Shown here: positions 28,098 to 36,612 of the stretch, piece by piece
Layout: each line of letters begins with the position of its first letter
Position numbering within the stretch: the first letter of the stretch is position 1
Assembly (NCBI GenBank): GCA_038316355.1
Contig: JBBQAO010000004.1
Span: forward strand, 1 to 64,000
DNA from: Ga0077527 sp038316355
GTDB taxonomy: Bacteria > Pseudomonadota > Gammaproteobacteria > Burkholderiales > SG8-41
Length of the DNA: 64,000 nt
Reading direction: 5' to 3'
Notes under the pieces: generated by a model
What the model was told of the DNA's origin: nothing
Databases searched by the model: none
What the model saw: only the letters and a program-made list of their open reading frames with translations
Position numbers and translations under genes: made by a program

Positions 28098-28937
28098 ATG
28101 CACCTCCAGTGCGGCAAATTCAGGCTGTCACTCTCACGCCCGCTGATCATGGGCGTGATCAACGTTACCCCGGATTCTTTTTCTGACGGCGGCCGTTTTT
28201 TTTCGGCGGCTGCGGCGGTTGCGCATGCGCGGCAGTTGATTGCCGAGGGTGCCGACCTGCTTGATGTCGGTGGCGAGTCAACGCGGCCTGGTGCCGCGCC
28301 GGTGTCGCTGGACGAAGAACGGCGTCGCGTGCTGCCGGTGCTGGAAGCCTTGGCTGGCTTCGCGGTGCCGCTGTCGGTCGATACCCAGAAACCCGGGCTG
28401 ATGCGGGAGGCGGTGGCGGCTGGCGCGGCGATGGTCAATGACGTCAACGGTTTTGAGGCGTCGGGCGCGCTGGCAGCAATCGCCGGCAGCGATTGCGCGA
28501 TCTGCATCATGCACAAGCAGGGCAGCCCGCAATCCATGCAGCAATCGCCGCAATATGCCGATGTCGTGGTCGAGGTGCGCGATTACCTGCAGCAGCGCAT
28601 CGCAGCTGCGGAACAGGCCGGCATTGCCCGTGAGCGCATAGTCATCGATCCGGGCTTCGGTTTCGGCAAGGTGCTGGAGCATAACCTCGAACTACTGCGA
28701 CGGCTGGATGAAATCGCGGCGCTGAGGGTGCCGGTGCTGGCGGGTCTGTCGCGCAAATCGATGATCGGCAAACTCACCGGCAGGGACACCGGGGATCGCC
28801 TCGCCGGCAGCGTCGCAGCGGCCTTGTTTGCGGTGCAGCGCGGCGCGGCCATCGTGCGGGTGCATGATGTGGCGGCGACGCGGGATGCATTGATGGTTTG
28901 GCAGGCCGTTCGTTCAGGTGATTCAGTGATTCAGTGA
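28098..28937 (+). CDS. folP: Dihydropteroate synthase
   Basis: 279 aa. Condenses p-aminobenzoate with the pterin pyrophosphate in folate synthesis; the sulfonamide target. TIM-barrel signatures: MGVINVTPDSFSDGG near the N-terminus, ADLLDVGGESTRPGA, MVNDVNGFE, ERIVIDPGFGFGKVLEHN, PVLAGLSRKSMIG and GSVAAALFAVQRGAAIVRVHDV. The last residues (R-S-G-D-S-V-I-Q and the TGA) are encoded by the next repeat array, so the natural C-terminus was probably altered by it. It lies between ftsH and glmM, the conserved ftsH-folP-glmM order. No Shine-Dalgarno. Confidence 0.97.
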   Translation: MHLQCGKFRLSLSRPLIMGVINVTPDSFSDGGRFFSAAAAVAHARQLIAEGADLLDVGGESTRPGAAPVSLDEERRRVLPVLEALAGFAVPLSVDTQKPGLMREAVAAGAAMVNDVNGFEASGALAAIAGSDCAICIMHKQGSPQSMQQSPQYADVVVEVRDYLQQRIAAAEQAGIARERIVIDPGFGFGKVLEHNLELLRRLDEIAALRVPVLAGLSRKSMIGKLTGRDTGDRLAGSVAAALFAVQRGAAIVRVHDVAATRDALMVWQAVRSGDSVIQ

Positions 28938-29060
28938 TTAAGTGATTAAGTGATTTGGTCACGGGGGGAGAGGCTATGAGCCCGAAATCGCTGTAACATT
29001 CACGCCGAGCGGGCGGATCATCTGCCATTCGACTACCGAATCGCTTAATTACTTAATCAC
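28918..29060. repeat. Inverted pair of 8-nt tandem arrays (folP-glmM element)
   Basis: Left arm (28918-28957): GTGATTCA (twice), GTGATTAA (twice), GTGATTTG. Right arm (29037-29060): CGAATCGC, TTAATTAC, TTAATCAC. The loop is about 79 nt. The folP TGA stop lies inside the left arm; the glmM ATG is 19 nt beyond the right arm. Confidence 0.88.
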
Positions 29061-29079
29061 CCAATTCCCCAGATTCCAA

Positions 29080-30426
29080 ATGACCAGAAAATACTTCGGC
29101 ACCGATGGCGTGCGCGGCACGGTGGGCACCGCGCCAATTACCCCGGACTTTGTGATGCGCCTCGGTTATGCCGCGGGCAAGGTGCTGGCGCACAAGGCCG
29201 GCAGTGAACGTCCGGCAGTGCTGATCGGCAAGGACACCCGGGTCTCCGGCTACATGCTCGAGTCCGCGCTGGAGGCCGGCCTGTCGGCGGCCGGCGTCGA
29301 TGTGTTGCTGGTCGGCCCGATGCCGACCCCCGGCGTGGCCTATCTGACGCGGGCGCTGCGCTTGTCCGCGGGCATTGTCATCAGCGCTTCGCACAATCCG
29401 CACCAGGACAACGGCATCAAGTTTTTTTCCGCCGCCGGCACCAAGCTGGACGACGCGACCGAAGTGGCGATCGAAGCTGCACTTGACAAGCCGCTGCAGT
29501 GCGCCTCATCGGCGAAGCTGGGCAAGGCGCGGCGCGTCGAGGATGCGGCTGGGCGTTATATCGAATTCTGCAAGAGCACGTTTCCGGCAAACTTTGACCT
29601 GCGCGGTTTGCGTATCGCGGTGGATTGCGCGCATGGCGCCGGCTACCACATCGCACCACCTGTGTTCCATGAACTGGGGGCGGAGGTGATCACGGTGGGT
29701 GCTGCGCCCGACGGCTTCAATATCAACAAGGGTGTCGGGGCAACCCATCCGGAGTCGCTGCGCCGTGCCGTGCAGCGGGCGAAGGCTGATCTCGGCATCG
29801 CGCTTGACGGCGACGGTGATCGGCTGATCATGGCGGATGACACCGGACGGATCTATGACGGCGATGAACTGTTGTACGTCATTGCTGCACATCAAAAGCG
29901 CATGCGTATGCTGAAAGGCGGCGTCGTCGGCACGCAGATGACCAATCTCGCGATGGTGCAGGCGCTGGCCAAAATAAAAATCCCGTTTGCCCGCGCGAAA
30001 GTGGGCGACCGTTATGTGCTGGAGATGCTGGAGGCGCGCGGCTGGCAACTGGGCGGCGAGAATTCCGGCCACATCATCTGTCTCGATCAGCACACCACAG
30101 GAGATGCCATCGTCTCCGCATTGCAGGTGTTGCAGGCTTTGCTCAGCGCCAAAACCACGCTGGCGAAGGCTGTAGATTTTGCCTTGTATCCGCAGGTGCT
30201 GGTCAATGTTCGGGTGGCGAACGGCGCAGCACGCGCCGTGCTGTCGGCCGCGACCGTAACCAAGGCGGTTGCAGCGGCGGAGCGCGCACTCGGCAATGCC
30301 GGGCGGGTATTGCTGCGATCCTCCGGCACCGAGCCTGTAATCAGGGTCATGGTGGAGGGCAAATCCAAGTCTTTGGTCCAGCGGTGCGCAATGGCGATTG
30401 CCAAGGCGGTGCAGGAGCTGGATTGA
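29080..30426 (+). CDS. glmM: Phosphoglucosamine mutase
   Basis: 448 aa. Interconverts glucosamine-6-P and glucosamine-1-P for peptidoglycan and LPS precursors. N-terminal KYFGTDGVRGTVG, the phosphoserine loop ISASHNPHQDNGIKFF (catalytic Ser near 102-104), the Mg-binding loop LDGDGDRLIMAD, the substrate loop GGENSGHI and the C-terminal phosphate-binding LRSSGTEPVIRVMVEG are all present. It closes the rlmE-ftsH-folP-glmM run. It converges with pstB across 122 bp holding an imperfect inverted repeat (GGCTGCC at 30431 and GGCAGCC at 30499), not a clear terminator. Confidence 0.98.
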   Translation: MTRKYFGTDGVRGTVGTAPITPDFVMRLGYAAGKVLAHKAGSERPAVLIGKDTRVSGYMLESALEAGLSAAGVDVLLVGPMPTPGVAYLTRALRLSAGIVISASHNPHQDNGIKFFSAAGTKLDDATEVAIEAALDKPLQCASSAKLGKARRVEDAAGRYIEFCKSTFPANFDLRGLRIAVDCAHGAGYHIAPPVFHELGAEVITVGAAPDGFNINKGVGATHPESLRRAVQRAKADLGIALDGDGDRLIMADDTGRIYDGDELLYVIAAHQKRMRMLKGGVVGTQMTNLAMVQALAKIKIPFARAKVGDRYVLEMLEARGWQLGGENSGHIICLDQHTTGDAIVSALQVLQALLSAKTTLAKAVDFALYPQVLVNVRVANGAARAVLSAATVTKAVAAAERALGNAGRVLLRSSGTEPVIRVMVEGKSKSLVQRCAMAIAKAVQELD

Positions 30427-30548
30427 CTTTGGCTGCCAGGCCGGAGCTGCACAGGCACTTACGAGGCAACAGCACCTGACTTGGACAGGGTGCCGGCAGG
30501 CAGCCTTGATACTCCGGCGACCGGACTGTCGCTCAGGCAGGCGAAAAC

Positions 30549-31328
30549 TTATCCGAAGCGACCGGTAATGTAATCTTCCGTCTCCTTTTTCTGCGGCTTG
30601 ATGAAGAGGCGGCTGGTTTCCCCGTATTCGACCATTTCGCCGATATACATGTAAGCAGTGAAGTCGGAAACCCGGGCAGCCTGCTGCATGTTGTGGGTGA
30701 CGATCGCGACCGTATATTCCGATTTGAGTTCGTGGACCAGTTCTTCGATTTTGGCGGTCGAGATCGGATCCAGCGCGGAGGTGGGTTCATCCAGCAGGAT
30801 CACCGACGGTTTCACGGCGACCGAGCGTGCGATGCACAGACGCTGCTGCTGGCCGCCTGACAAGGCGAGGCCGCTCTGGTTGAGTTTGTCCTTGGCCTCA
30901 TTCCACAGCGCAGTCTTGGTCAGGGCCCACTCTACCCGTTCATCCATCGCACCCTTGCCGAGGTTTTCATAGAGCCGCACGCCGAAAGCGATGTTGTCGT
31001 AGATGGACATGGGGAATGGCGTCGGTTTCTGGAAAACCATGCCGACGCGAGCGCGTAGCAGGTTCAGGTCCTGACTTGGGTCAAGGATGTTCTGACCGTA
31101 AAAATTGATTTCGCCCTCGGCCCTTTGTCCGGGGTACAGGCTGTACATGCGGTTCAGGGTCCTCAGCAGCGTCGACTTGCCGCAACCGGATGGGCCGATG
31201 AATGCGGTGACCTTGCGTTCGAGGATGTCGAGATTGATGTTCTTCAGCCCCTGGAATTTTCCGTAATAAAAATTCAGGTTGCGGATCTGCATCGCGGTCT
31301 TGGTTTCTTGTGCTTGGGGCTCTGTCAT
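30549..31328 (-). CDS. pstB: Phosphate ABC transporter ATP-binding protein PstB
   Basis: 259 aa ATPase of the high-affinity phosphate importer. Walker A GPSGCGKSTLLRTLNR, Q-loop region VGMVFQKPTPFPMSIYDN, signature LSGGQQQRLCIARSVA, Walker B VILLDEPTSALDPIS and H-loop VTHNMQQAARVSD. The C-terminus KKETEDYITGRFG is characteristic of PstB. Last of the pstS-pstC-pstA-pstB order. No phoU, phoB or phoR follows within the window, unlike many proteobacterial pst operons. Confidence 0.97.
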   Translation of the reverse strand: MTEPQAQETKTAMQIRNLNFYYGKFQGLKNINLDILERKVTAFIGPSGCGKSTLLRTLNRMYSLYPGQRAEGEINFYGQNILDPSQDLNLLRARVGMVFQKPTPFPMSIYDNIAFGVRLYENLGKGAMDERVEWALTKTALWNEAKDKLNQSGLALSGGQQQRLCIARSVAVKPSVILLDEPTSALDPISTAKIEELVHELKSEYTVAIVTHNMQQAARVSDFTAYMYIGEMVEYGETSRLFIKPQKKETEDYITGRFG

Positions 31329-31383
31329 AACGGGCTCTTTTGGCTCACTTGGGTGATGGTCACGATAAAGTCGGGCGATGTGG

Positions 31384-32232
31384 TCAGCTTGATACTTTTT
31401 CCCGGAAGAACACCCGGGCCAGGATGTTCAGCACTAATACCGTCATCGTGATCAGCAACGCGCCGCCCCAGGCCAGGCGCACCCAGTTGTCGTAGGGGCT
31501 CAGGGCAAACTGGAAGATCACCACCGGCAGGTTGGACATGGGGCCATTCATGTCCAGCGAGAAGAATTGATTGTTCAGAGCGGTAAAGAGCAGGGGGGCC
31601 GTCTCGCCGCTGATGCGGGCCAGCGCCAGCAGCACTCCGGTGAGAACGCCGGCCTTGGCGGCACGCAGCGTGACCATGGTGGCTACTTTCCAGCGGGGTG
31701 CGCCCAGTGCGAACGCAGCTTCGCGCAGGCTGCCCGGTACCAGCCGCAGCATGTTTTCGGTAGTCCTGATTACAACTGGAATCGCAATCAGGGAGAGTGC
31801 GATGGTTCCCGCCCAGCCGGAAAAATGTTTTACCTGGGCAACCAGGATCGCATAGACAAACAGACCGAGCACGATCGATGGAGCACTGAGCATGATGTCG
31901 GTCATGAAGCGGGAGACTTCCGCGGTTTTGCTGGTATCGCCATATTCCGCCAGATAGATTCCGGCCAGAATGCCGATCGGCGTGCTGACCAGGGTTGCAA
32001 ATCCGACCAGCATCAGGCTGCCGACGATGGCATTGGCAAGGCCGCCGCCCTCGGTACCCGGCGCGGGGGTCGAGTGGAAGAACATGTTGAAGTCGAGCGC
32101 CTTGAACCCGTTAATGAACAATACGGACAGAATCCAGAGCAGCACAAACAATCCCAAGACCATCGCCAGCATGGAGAGGGAGATACCGATCCGGTTGGTC
32201 CAGATGCGTTTGCGGTACAAATTTTGATCCAT
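31384..32232 (-). CDS. pstA: Phosphate ABC transporter permease PstA
   Basis: A 282-aa inner-membrane permease with about six membrane spans. N-terminal FVLLWILSVLFINGF, then the GGGLANAIVGSLMLVG segment, GTPIGILAG-like TPIGILAGIYLAEYG, and the EAA-like loop SLREAAFALGAPRWKVATMVTL that contacts PstB. It ends in VLVLNILARVFFREKVSS. It lies 28 bp downstream of pstC and 55 bp upstream of pstB, so the genes form one transcript. Length and topology are normal. Confidence 0.96.
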   Translation of the reverse strand: MDQNLYRKRIWTNRIGISLSMLAMVLGLFVLLWILSVLFINGFKALDFNMFFHSTPAPGTEGGGLANAIVGSLMLVGFATLVSTPIGILAGIYLAEYGDTSKTAEVSRFMTDIMLSAPSIVLGLFVYAILVAQVKHFSGWAGTIALSLIAIPVVIRTTENMLRLVPGSLREAAFALGAPRWKVATMVTLRAAKAGVLTGVLLALARISGETAPLLFTALNNQFFSLDMNGPMSNLPVVIFQFALSPYDNWVRLAWGGALLITMTVLVLNILARVFFREKVSS

Positions 32233-32260
32233 GAGGGCTTTTCGCTCGGTTTGGTCTGGT

Positions 32261-33313
32261 TCAGGTCTTCAGGCCTTTGGCCCGTTCGGTACGGATGATC
32301 AGGATTTTTGCGAACGCCAGCACGAAGAATGTGATCACGAACAGCAGCAGCCCGAGCGCAAACAGCGTTGAAAGGTGGAAATCGTCAGCTTCACCGAATT
32401 CGTTTGCCAGTGTCGATGCGATGGATGAGCCGGGGGAGAACAGGGAGGCGCTGATGCGCTGGGAGTTGCCGATGACAAAGGTGACCGCCATGGTCTCGCC
32501 CAGTGCCCGGCCCAGGCCGAGCATCACGCCGCCAATGACACCCTGCTGCGTGTAGGGCAAAACGATATGGCGCACCACTTCCCAGGTCGTGCAGCCCACG
32601 CCGTAGGCCGATTCGCGCAGGATCGGGGGCACGATCTCGAACACGTCGCGCATCACCGCCGCGATGAACGGCAGGATCATGAAGGCGAGTATCAGGCCCG
32701 CAGCCAGGATGCCGATGCCGTTCATGGCACCGCCAAACAACGGACCTATCAGGGGCATCTGGCCCAGGGTTGATTGCAGCGCGGGTTGCCCGTACTCGGC
32801 AAACAGGGGGGCAAAAACGAACAGGCCGAACATGCCGTAAATGATCGAGGGTACTGCGGCCAGCAGTTCAACGGCTGTGCCCAGCGGCCGGCGCAGCCAG
32901 GTCGGGCAGGTCTCGGTGAGGAAGAGGGCGATGCCAAAACTCAGCGGCATTGCGATCAGTATGGCAATGGTTGCGCTGGCGAGGGTGCCGAAAATCGCGA
33001 TTGCCGCGCCGAATTCTTCATTGATGATGTCCCACTCAACCCGCCAGATGAACTCGATGCCGAATTTCTGGAGTGCCGGCCATGCCACTACGGCGAGAGA
33101 AGCGATGATGCCGATCAGCGACACCAGCACGATCAATGAAAAACTCAGGGTGACTTTGTGGAATATGAAATCCTGAAAACGCTGCTTTTTGCCGATGTTG
33201 AGGCGCTGCTGGTCAAGCATGCCGCTGTCCGTTTCCATGAAGGCTCCGAGCTGTTTGGCGCCGTCCAGGCCTTGTTGGTCCAGAGTGCCACTGCCTGTGG
33301 TTGACGTATTCAT
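32261..33313 (-). CDS. pstC: Phosphate ABC transporter permease PstC
   Basis: 350 aa. Core permease from about residue 44: FQDFIFHKVTLSFSLIVLVS, then GTLASATIAILIAMPLSFGIALFL, the EAA loop LRESAYGVGCTTWEVVRHI and GRALGETMAVTFVIGN. The first about 44 residues form an unusual cytoplasmic extension that contains an internal repeat: G-T-L-D-Q-Q-G-L (from residue 9) and G-M-L-D-Q-Q-R-L (from residue 31), a 22-codon period also visible in the DNA. The duplication includes possible start codons (M26, M32), so the real start could be internal. Follows pstS after a hairpin. Confidence 0.94.
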   Translation of the reverse strand: MNTSTTGSGTLDQQGLDGAKQLGAFMETDSGMLDQQRLNIGKKQRFQDFIFHKVTLSFSLIVLVSLIGIIASLAVVAWPALQKFGIEFIWRVEWDIINEEFGAAIAIFGTLASATIAILIAMPLSFGIALFLTETCPTWLRRPLGTAVELLAAVPSIIYGMFGLFVFAPLFAEYGQPALQSTLGQMPLIGPLFGGAMNGIGILAAGLILAFMILPFIAAVMRDVFEIVPPILRESAYGVGCTTWEVVRHIVLPYTQQGVIGGVMLGLGRALGETMAVTFVIGNSQRISASLFSPGSSIASTLANEFGEADDFHLSTLFALGLLLFVITFFVLAFAKILIIRTERAKGLKT

Positions 33314-33365
33314 GGATGCTCCGAAAATGAAACACTAATCAGGGGTTTCATGCCCGTAAAACAAC

Positions 33366-33392
33366 CATGGAGTGCCCCAAGGGCACTCCATG
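33366..33392 (-). terminator. Intercistronic hairpin between pstS and pstC
   Basis: CATGGAGTGCCC (33366-33377), loop CAA and GGGCACTCCATG (33381-33392) form a perfect 12-bp stem. On the transcript strand it is followed by GGTTGTTTTA. It probably acts as a partial terminator or 3'-end stabiliser, giving more PstS than the membrane subunits. Confidence 0.75.
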
Positions 33393-33407
33393 CATAGTCT
33401 ACAGATA

Positions 33408-34433
33408 TTACTTGGCGATTTGCGTCCAGACTGTTTCGACAATGACTTTGGTCAGTGCGTCGGGCAGCGGAACATAGTCCAGTTCCAGCGCCATCTGGTC
33501 ACCATTCTTGAACGCCCAGTCAAAGAACTTGATGGCTTCCTGAGCCAGTGCCTTGTTCGTCGGATTTTTATACATCAGGACGAAAGTGGCGCCGGTAATG
33601 GGCCAGGCATCGCCACCTTTTTGATTGACCAGCGAAATGCCCATGCCGGGAACGCTCAGCCAGTCAGCGCCGGCAGCGGCAGCGGCAAAGGTCTTGTCAT
33701 CGGGATCCACGAATTTGCCATCACGATTGCGCAGTTGCAGATGCGGGATGTTGTTTTTCTTGGCGTAAGCATATTCAACGTAGCCAATCGCGCCCTTGAC
33801 CCGACTGACGTTGGCGGCAACACCTTCGTTACCCTTGCCGCCCACCGAGGTCGCAGCGGGCCACTTGACTGCGGCGCCCTTGCCGACTTTGTCTTTCCAC
33901 GCGCTGCTGACTTCGTTCAGGTAGTCGGTGAAGATGAAGGTGGTGCCGGAACCGTCAGCACGATGCACCACGGTGATCGACTGGTCAGGCAGTTTTTTAC
34001 CCGGGTTCAGCGCCGCGATTTTGGCATCGTTCCATTTCGGGATGCTACCCATGAACATCTCGGCCAGCACTTCGCCGGTCACTTTCAGTTCGCCGGGCTT
34101 GAAACCTTCCAGATTGATCACCGGCACCACGCCGCCCAGCACGGTGGGGAATTGCACCATGCCGTCCTTGTCGAGGTCAGCGCCACTCAGGGGGGCGTCG
34201 GTTCCACCAAAAGTCACGGTCTTGGCACGGATCTGGCGGATGCCGCCGGAAGAGCCGATCGACTGGTAGTTCAGGCCGATATTGGTGGATTTCTTGTAGG
34301 CTTCAGCCCATTTGGCGTAAATCGGGAACGGGAAAGTGGCGCCGGCGCCGGTAATGTCTGCAGCATGGGCCGCTGACACCATTGCCAGGGCGGAGGCCGC
34401 GGCAACTGTAATTTTCCTGATGATTGAGTTCAT
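33408..34433 (-). CDS. pstS: Phosphate-binding periplasmic protein PstS
   Basis: 341 aa from ATG 34433 (MNSIIRKITVAAASALAMVS); GAGGAAG precedes it by about 8 nt, and the longer frame is leader sequence. Sec signal peptide ending SAAHA-A, then ADITGAGATFPFPIYAKWAEAYK, SSGGIRQIRAKTVTFGGTDAP with phosphate-ligand residues, VHRADGSGTTFIFTDYL and NEGVAANVSRVKGAIGYVEY. It delivers phosphate to PstCAB. A Pho box and a -10 lie about 65-95 bp upstream, implying PhoB control. Confidence 0.97.
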   Translation of the reverse strand: MNSIIRKITVAAASALAMVSAAHAADITGAGATFPFPIYAKWAEAYKKSTNIGLNYQSIGSSGGIRQIRAKTVTFGGTDAPLSGADLDKDGMVQFPTVLGGVVPVINLEGFKPGELKVTGEVLAEMFMGSIPKWNDAKIAALNPGKKLPDQSITVVHRADGSGTTFIFTDYLNEVSSAWKDKVGKGAAVKWPAATSVGGKGNEGVAANVSRVKGAIGYVEYAYAKKNNIPHLQLRNRDGKFVDPDDKTFAAAAAGADWLSVPGMGISLVNQKGGDAWPITGATFVLMYKNPTNKALAQEAIKFFDWAFKNGDQMALELDYVPLPDALTKVIVETVWTQIAK

Positions 34434-34495
34434 GTGTTTTCTTCCTCGAAAATTAGAAATTTCTGATGACACCGTAAGATTTACAGGTCGAATGG

Positions 34496-34529
34496 ACTGT
34501 AGTGTTTAAATATTGCAGCAGCATGACAG
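34496..34529 (-). promoter_or_regulatory. Pho box and -10 of the pstS promoter
   Basis: On the minus strand CTGTCAT-GCTG-CTGCAAT (34529-34512) matches the PhoB consensus CTGTCAT-N4-CTGTCAT in 7/7 and 5/7 positions and is followed by ATATT, as in the E. coli pstS box. Ten nt downstream is TACAGT (34501-34496) as the -10. Spacing is as expected for a PhoB-activated promoter. Confidence 0.75.
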
Positions 34530-34554
34530 TGTCACAATTAAATTAATTCAATAA

Positions 34555-34567
34555 AATCAAATAGTTA
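34555..34567 (+). promoter_or_regulatory. Possible IHF-type site upstream of pstS
   Basis: AATCAAATAGTTA matches WATCAANNNNTTR exactly, about 26 bp upstream of the Pho box in an AT-rich stretch. IHF co-activates pst promoters in some bacteria. The match is short, so chance is possible. Confidence 0.4.
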
Positions 34568-34598
34568 AATAATATCGGCGGGTCCGGCCGATGCCGGT

Positions 34599-35612
34599 TC
34601 ATGTTTTTCGCGGCTCCCAGGCATTGATCATGGCCACCAGTGTCAGCATCACCGGCACCTCCACCAGTACGCCCACGACCGTAGCCAACGCCGCGCCGGA
34701 ATTCAGTCCGAACAGGGAAATCGCCACAGCGACCGCCAGCTCAAAAAAATTGGAGGTGCCGATCAGGCAAGCGGGGCCCGCAATGTTGTGCGGCAGTTTC
34801 AGCCGCCTGGCCGCCCACCAGGCAATGAAAAAAATCCCGTACGTCTGCAGCACCAGCGGCACCGCAATCAAGCCGATGATGGCCGGCTGATTGACGATGG
34901 TACCGGCCTGAAAACCGAACAACAGCACCACGGTGCCTATCAGTCCCGCCACCGACCAGATTTTGAGCCGGGCGACCAAATCACCGACAGCGTGTTGCGA
35001 ACGTTTGGCCAGGATGCTGCGGGTTGCCATGCCGGCCAGCAATGGCAGCACCACGTAGAGCAGGGTGGAGAGCAGCAGGGTTGGCCATGGCACGGTGACA
35101 TCGGTCACACCAAGCAACAGGCCGGCAATCGGAGCGAATGCCACGACCATGACCAGGTTGTTGAGCGAAACCTGTACCAGGGTATAGCTGGCATCCCCCT
35201 TCACCAGCTGGCTCCAGACAAAAACCATGGCGGTGCAGGGCGCCACACCCAGCAAGATCATGCCGGCGATGTATTCACTGGCCGATTGCGGATCGACCCA
35301 CGGCGCGAACAGGTAATCAAAAAAGAGCACGGCCAGTGCCGCCATGCTGAAGGGCTTGATCAGCCAGTTGATGATCAGCGTCAGTGCCAGGCCCTGCGGT
35401 TTCCGGCGTACTTGTTTGACTGCACTCCAGTCAATCTGGATCATCATCGGATAGATCATCAGCCAGATGAAGCCGGCGACCACCAGATTGACATGCGCGT
35501 ATTCGATCAGCGCAATGGATTGGAAAACTTCGGGAATCGTCAGGCCCAGGGCAACGCCGGCAGTCATGCCCAAGCCGATCCATGCGGTCAAATAGCGTTC
35601 AAAGAATCCCAC
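34599..35612 (-). CDS. Arsenite efflux transporter Acr3
   Basis: A 337-aa membrane protein of the ACR3 (BART superfamily) type, exporting arsenite. About 10 hydrophobic helices. Family motifs: N-terminal FERYLTAWIGLGMTAGVALGL, LAVLFFDYLFAPWVDPQ, the conserved Cys helix LGVAPCTAMVFVWSQL, and GPACLIGTSNFFELAVAVAISLFGLNSGAALATVVGVLVEVP. Often named arsB or acr3 in databases; it is not a true ArsB. Last gene of the minus-strand ars operon. The gap to pstS (about 165 bp) is AT-rich. Confidence 0.95.
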   Translation of the reverse strand: MGFFERYLTAWIGLGMTAGVALGLTIPEVFQSIALIEYAHVNLVVAGFIWLMIYPMMIQIDWSAVKQVRRKPQGLALTLIINWLIKPFSMAALAVLFFDYLFAPWVDPQSASEYIAGMILLGVAPCTAMVFVWSQLVKGDASYTLVQVSLNNLVMVVAFAPIAGLLLGVTDVTVPWPTLLLSTLLYVVLPLLAGMATRSILAKRSQHAVGDLVARLKIWSVAGLIGTVVLLFGFQAGTIVNQPAIIGLIAVPLVLQTYGIFFIAWWAARRLKLPHNIAGPACLIGTSNFFELAVAVAISLFGLNSGAALATVVGVLVEVPVMLTLVAMINAWEPRKT

Positions 35613-35670
35613 GCCCGTCCTTGCTGTTCAAATCCCGCCGTTCAAAAATGGCCTGCAATCTTCCGGCCTT

Positions 35671-36171
35671 TCAGGCTTTGATGTTGCCGATGTTGATCAG
35701 CTCCTTGAGCAGGGATATCTGGTCAAGTTTTTCCAAAGGCAGACTCAGGAAAATCGCGATGCGCCGGTTGAGAACAATGTAGGCATCGGCAAACGCCCTT
35801 GTTTTCTTTTCCTCATTACCTTCCAATGCAACCGGGTCATCAACCCCCCAGTGTGCGGTCATCGGCTGGCCCGGCCAGACCGGACAGACTTCACCTGCAG
35901 CCTTGTCGCAGACGGTAAACACGAAATCCATTTTTGGCGCATCCGGCCCGGCGAACTCAGCCCAATCCTTGCTGCGCAGATTCCGGGTGCTGATATTGTG
36001 GCGCTCCAGGTAGGAGATGGCGTAGAGGTTCACTGCCGCTGCCGGGTGGCTGCCGGCGCTGTACGCAACGAAGCGGTCTTTACCAACCTGGTTGAGTATG
36101 GCTTCCGCCATGATGCTGCGTGCGGAGTTTGCCGTGCAAAGAAACAATACATTGAAGATCCTGTTGTTCAC
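35671..36171 (-). CDS. arsC: Arsenate reductase ArsC (LMW-phosphatase type)
   Basis: 166 aa. Reduces arsenate to arsenite for export by Acr3. The P-loop is C12-TANSA-R18 (CX5R) within FLCTANSARSIMAEAIL. The redox Cys pair appears in VFTVCDKAAGEVCPVWPG, and the HWGVDDP segment carries the general acid Asp. This is the LMW-PTP-related class. The C-terminal helices (about 125-166) extend beyond the short Gram-positive form. It lies between arsR and acr3, 58 bp from the latter. Confidence 0.94.
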   Translation of the reverse strand: MNNRIFNVLFLCTANSARSIMAEAILNQVGKDRFVAYSAGSHPAAAVNLYAISYLERHNISTRNLRSKDWAEFAGPDAPKMDFVFTVCDKAAGEVCPVWPGQPMTAHWGVDDPVALEGNEEKKTRAFADAYIVLNRRIAIFLSLPLEKLDQISLLKELINIGNIKA

Positions 36172-36258
36172 GATGTTTCCTCTGGTGAGTTGAGTTGCAG
36201 AAATGACCGCCGGATTGTTTCCTCTTTTTGCGAACCGTTGACCTGCCGGGTTTCCTTG

Positions 36259-36612
36259 TCAGGTGGCCGGTGCCGCACAATTCATGGCCGGCATCACGAC
36301 GCAGGGCTCCCCCTGACAGCAGTGCGCGGTCAGGAATTCCATGAGCCGCTTCATCGCGTCCATATCGGCGCGGTAGCGCAGGAAACGTCCTGCGCGCTCC
36401 TGCGTGACCAGGCCGCAGGCATGCAGTTCTTTCAGATGAAAGGACAGCAGATTCGCAGAAACCGCCAGTGCGTCGGCAATCTGGCCCGGACACAAACCGT
36501 CGGGGCCTGCGCCAACCAGCAGGCGAAATACCCGCAGGCGCGAAGTCTGGGCGAGGGCGGCCAGCGCCCTGACGGCACGGGTTTCCGCGGCAAGGTCAGG
36601 GCCGTGGTTCAT
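36259..36612 (-). CDS. arsR: ArsR-family arsenite-responsive repressor
   Basis: 117 aa from ATG 36612; the start overlaps the arsJ stop as ATGA. Winged HTH: TRAVRALAALAQTSRLRVFRLL, CPGQIADALAVSANLLSFHLKELHACGLVTQ and a wing with AGRFLRYRAD. The As(III) ligands are probably C98, C99 and C104 near the C-terminus (HCCQGEPC), resembling the C-terminal site of the Acidithiobacillus-type ArsR rather than the alpha-3 CxC site. Unusually, the repressor gene is third in the operon, not first. Confidence 0.93.
   Translation of the reverse strand: MNHGPDLAAETRAVRALAALAQTSRLRVFRLLVGAGPDGLCPGQIADALAVSANLLSFHLKELHACGLVTQERAGRFLRYRADMDAMKRLMEFLTAHCCQGEPCVVMPAMNCAAPAT

Noticed and set aside
30427..30548. 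Terminator between glmM and pstB
   Set aside because: Only a long-loop imperfect inverted repeat is present and no T run follows.
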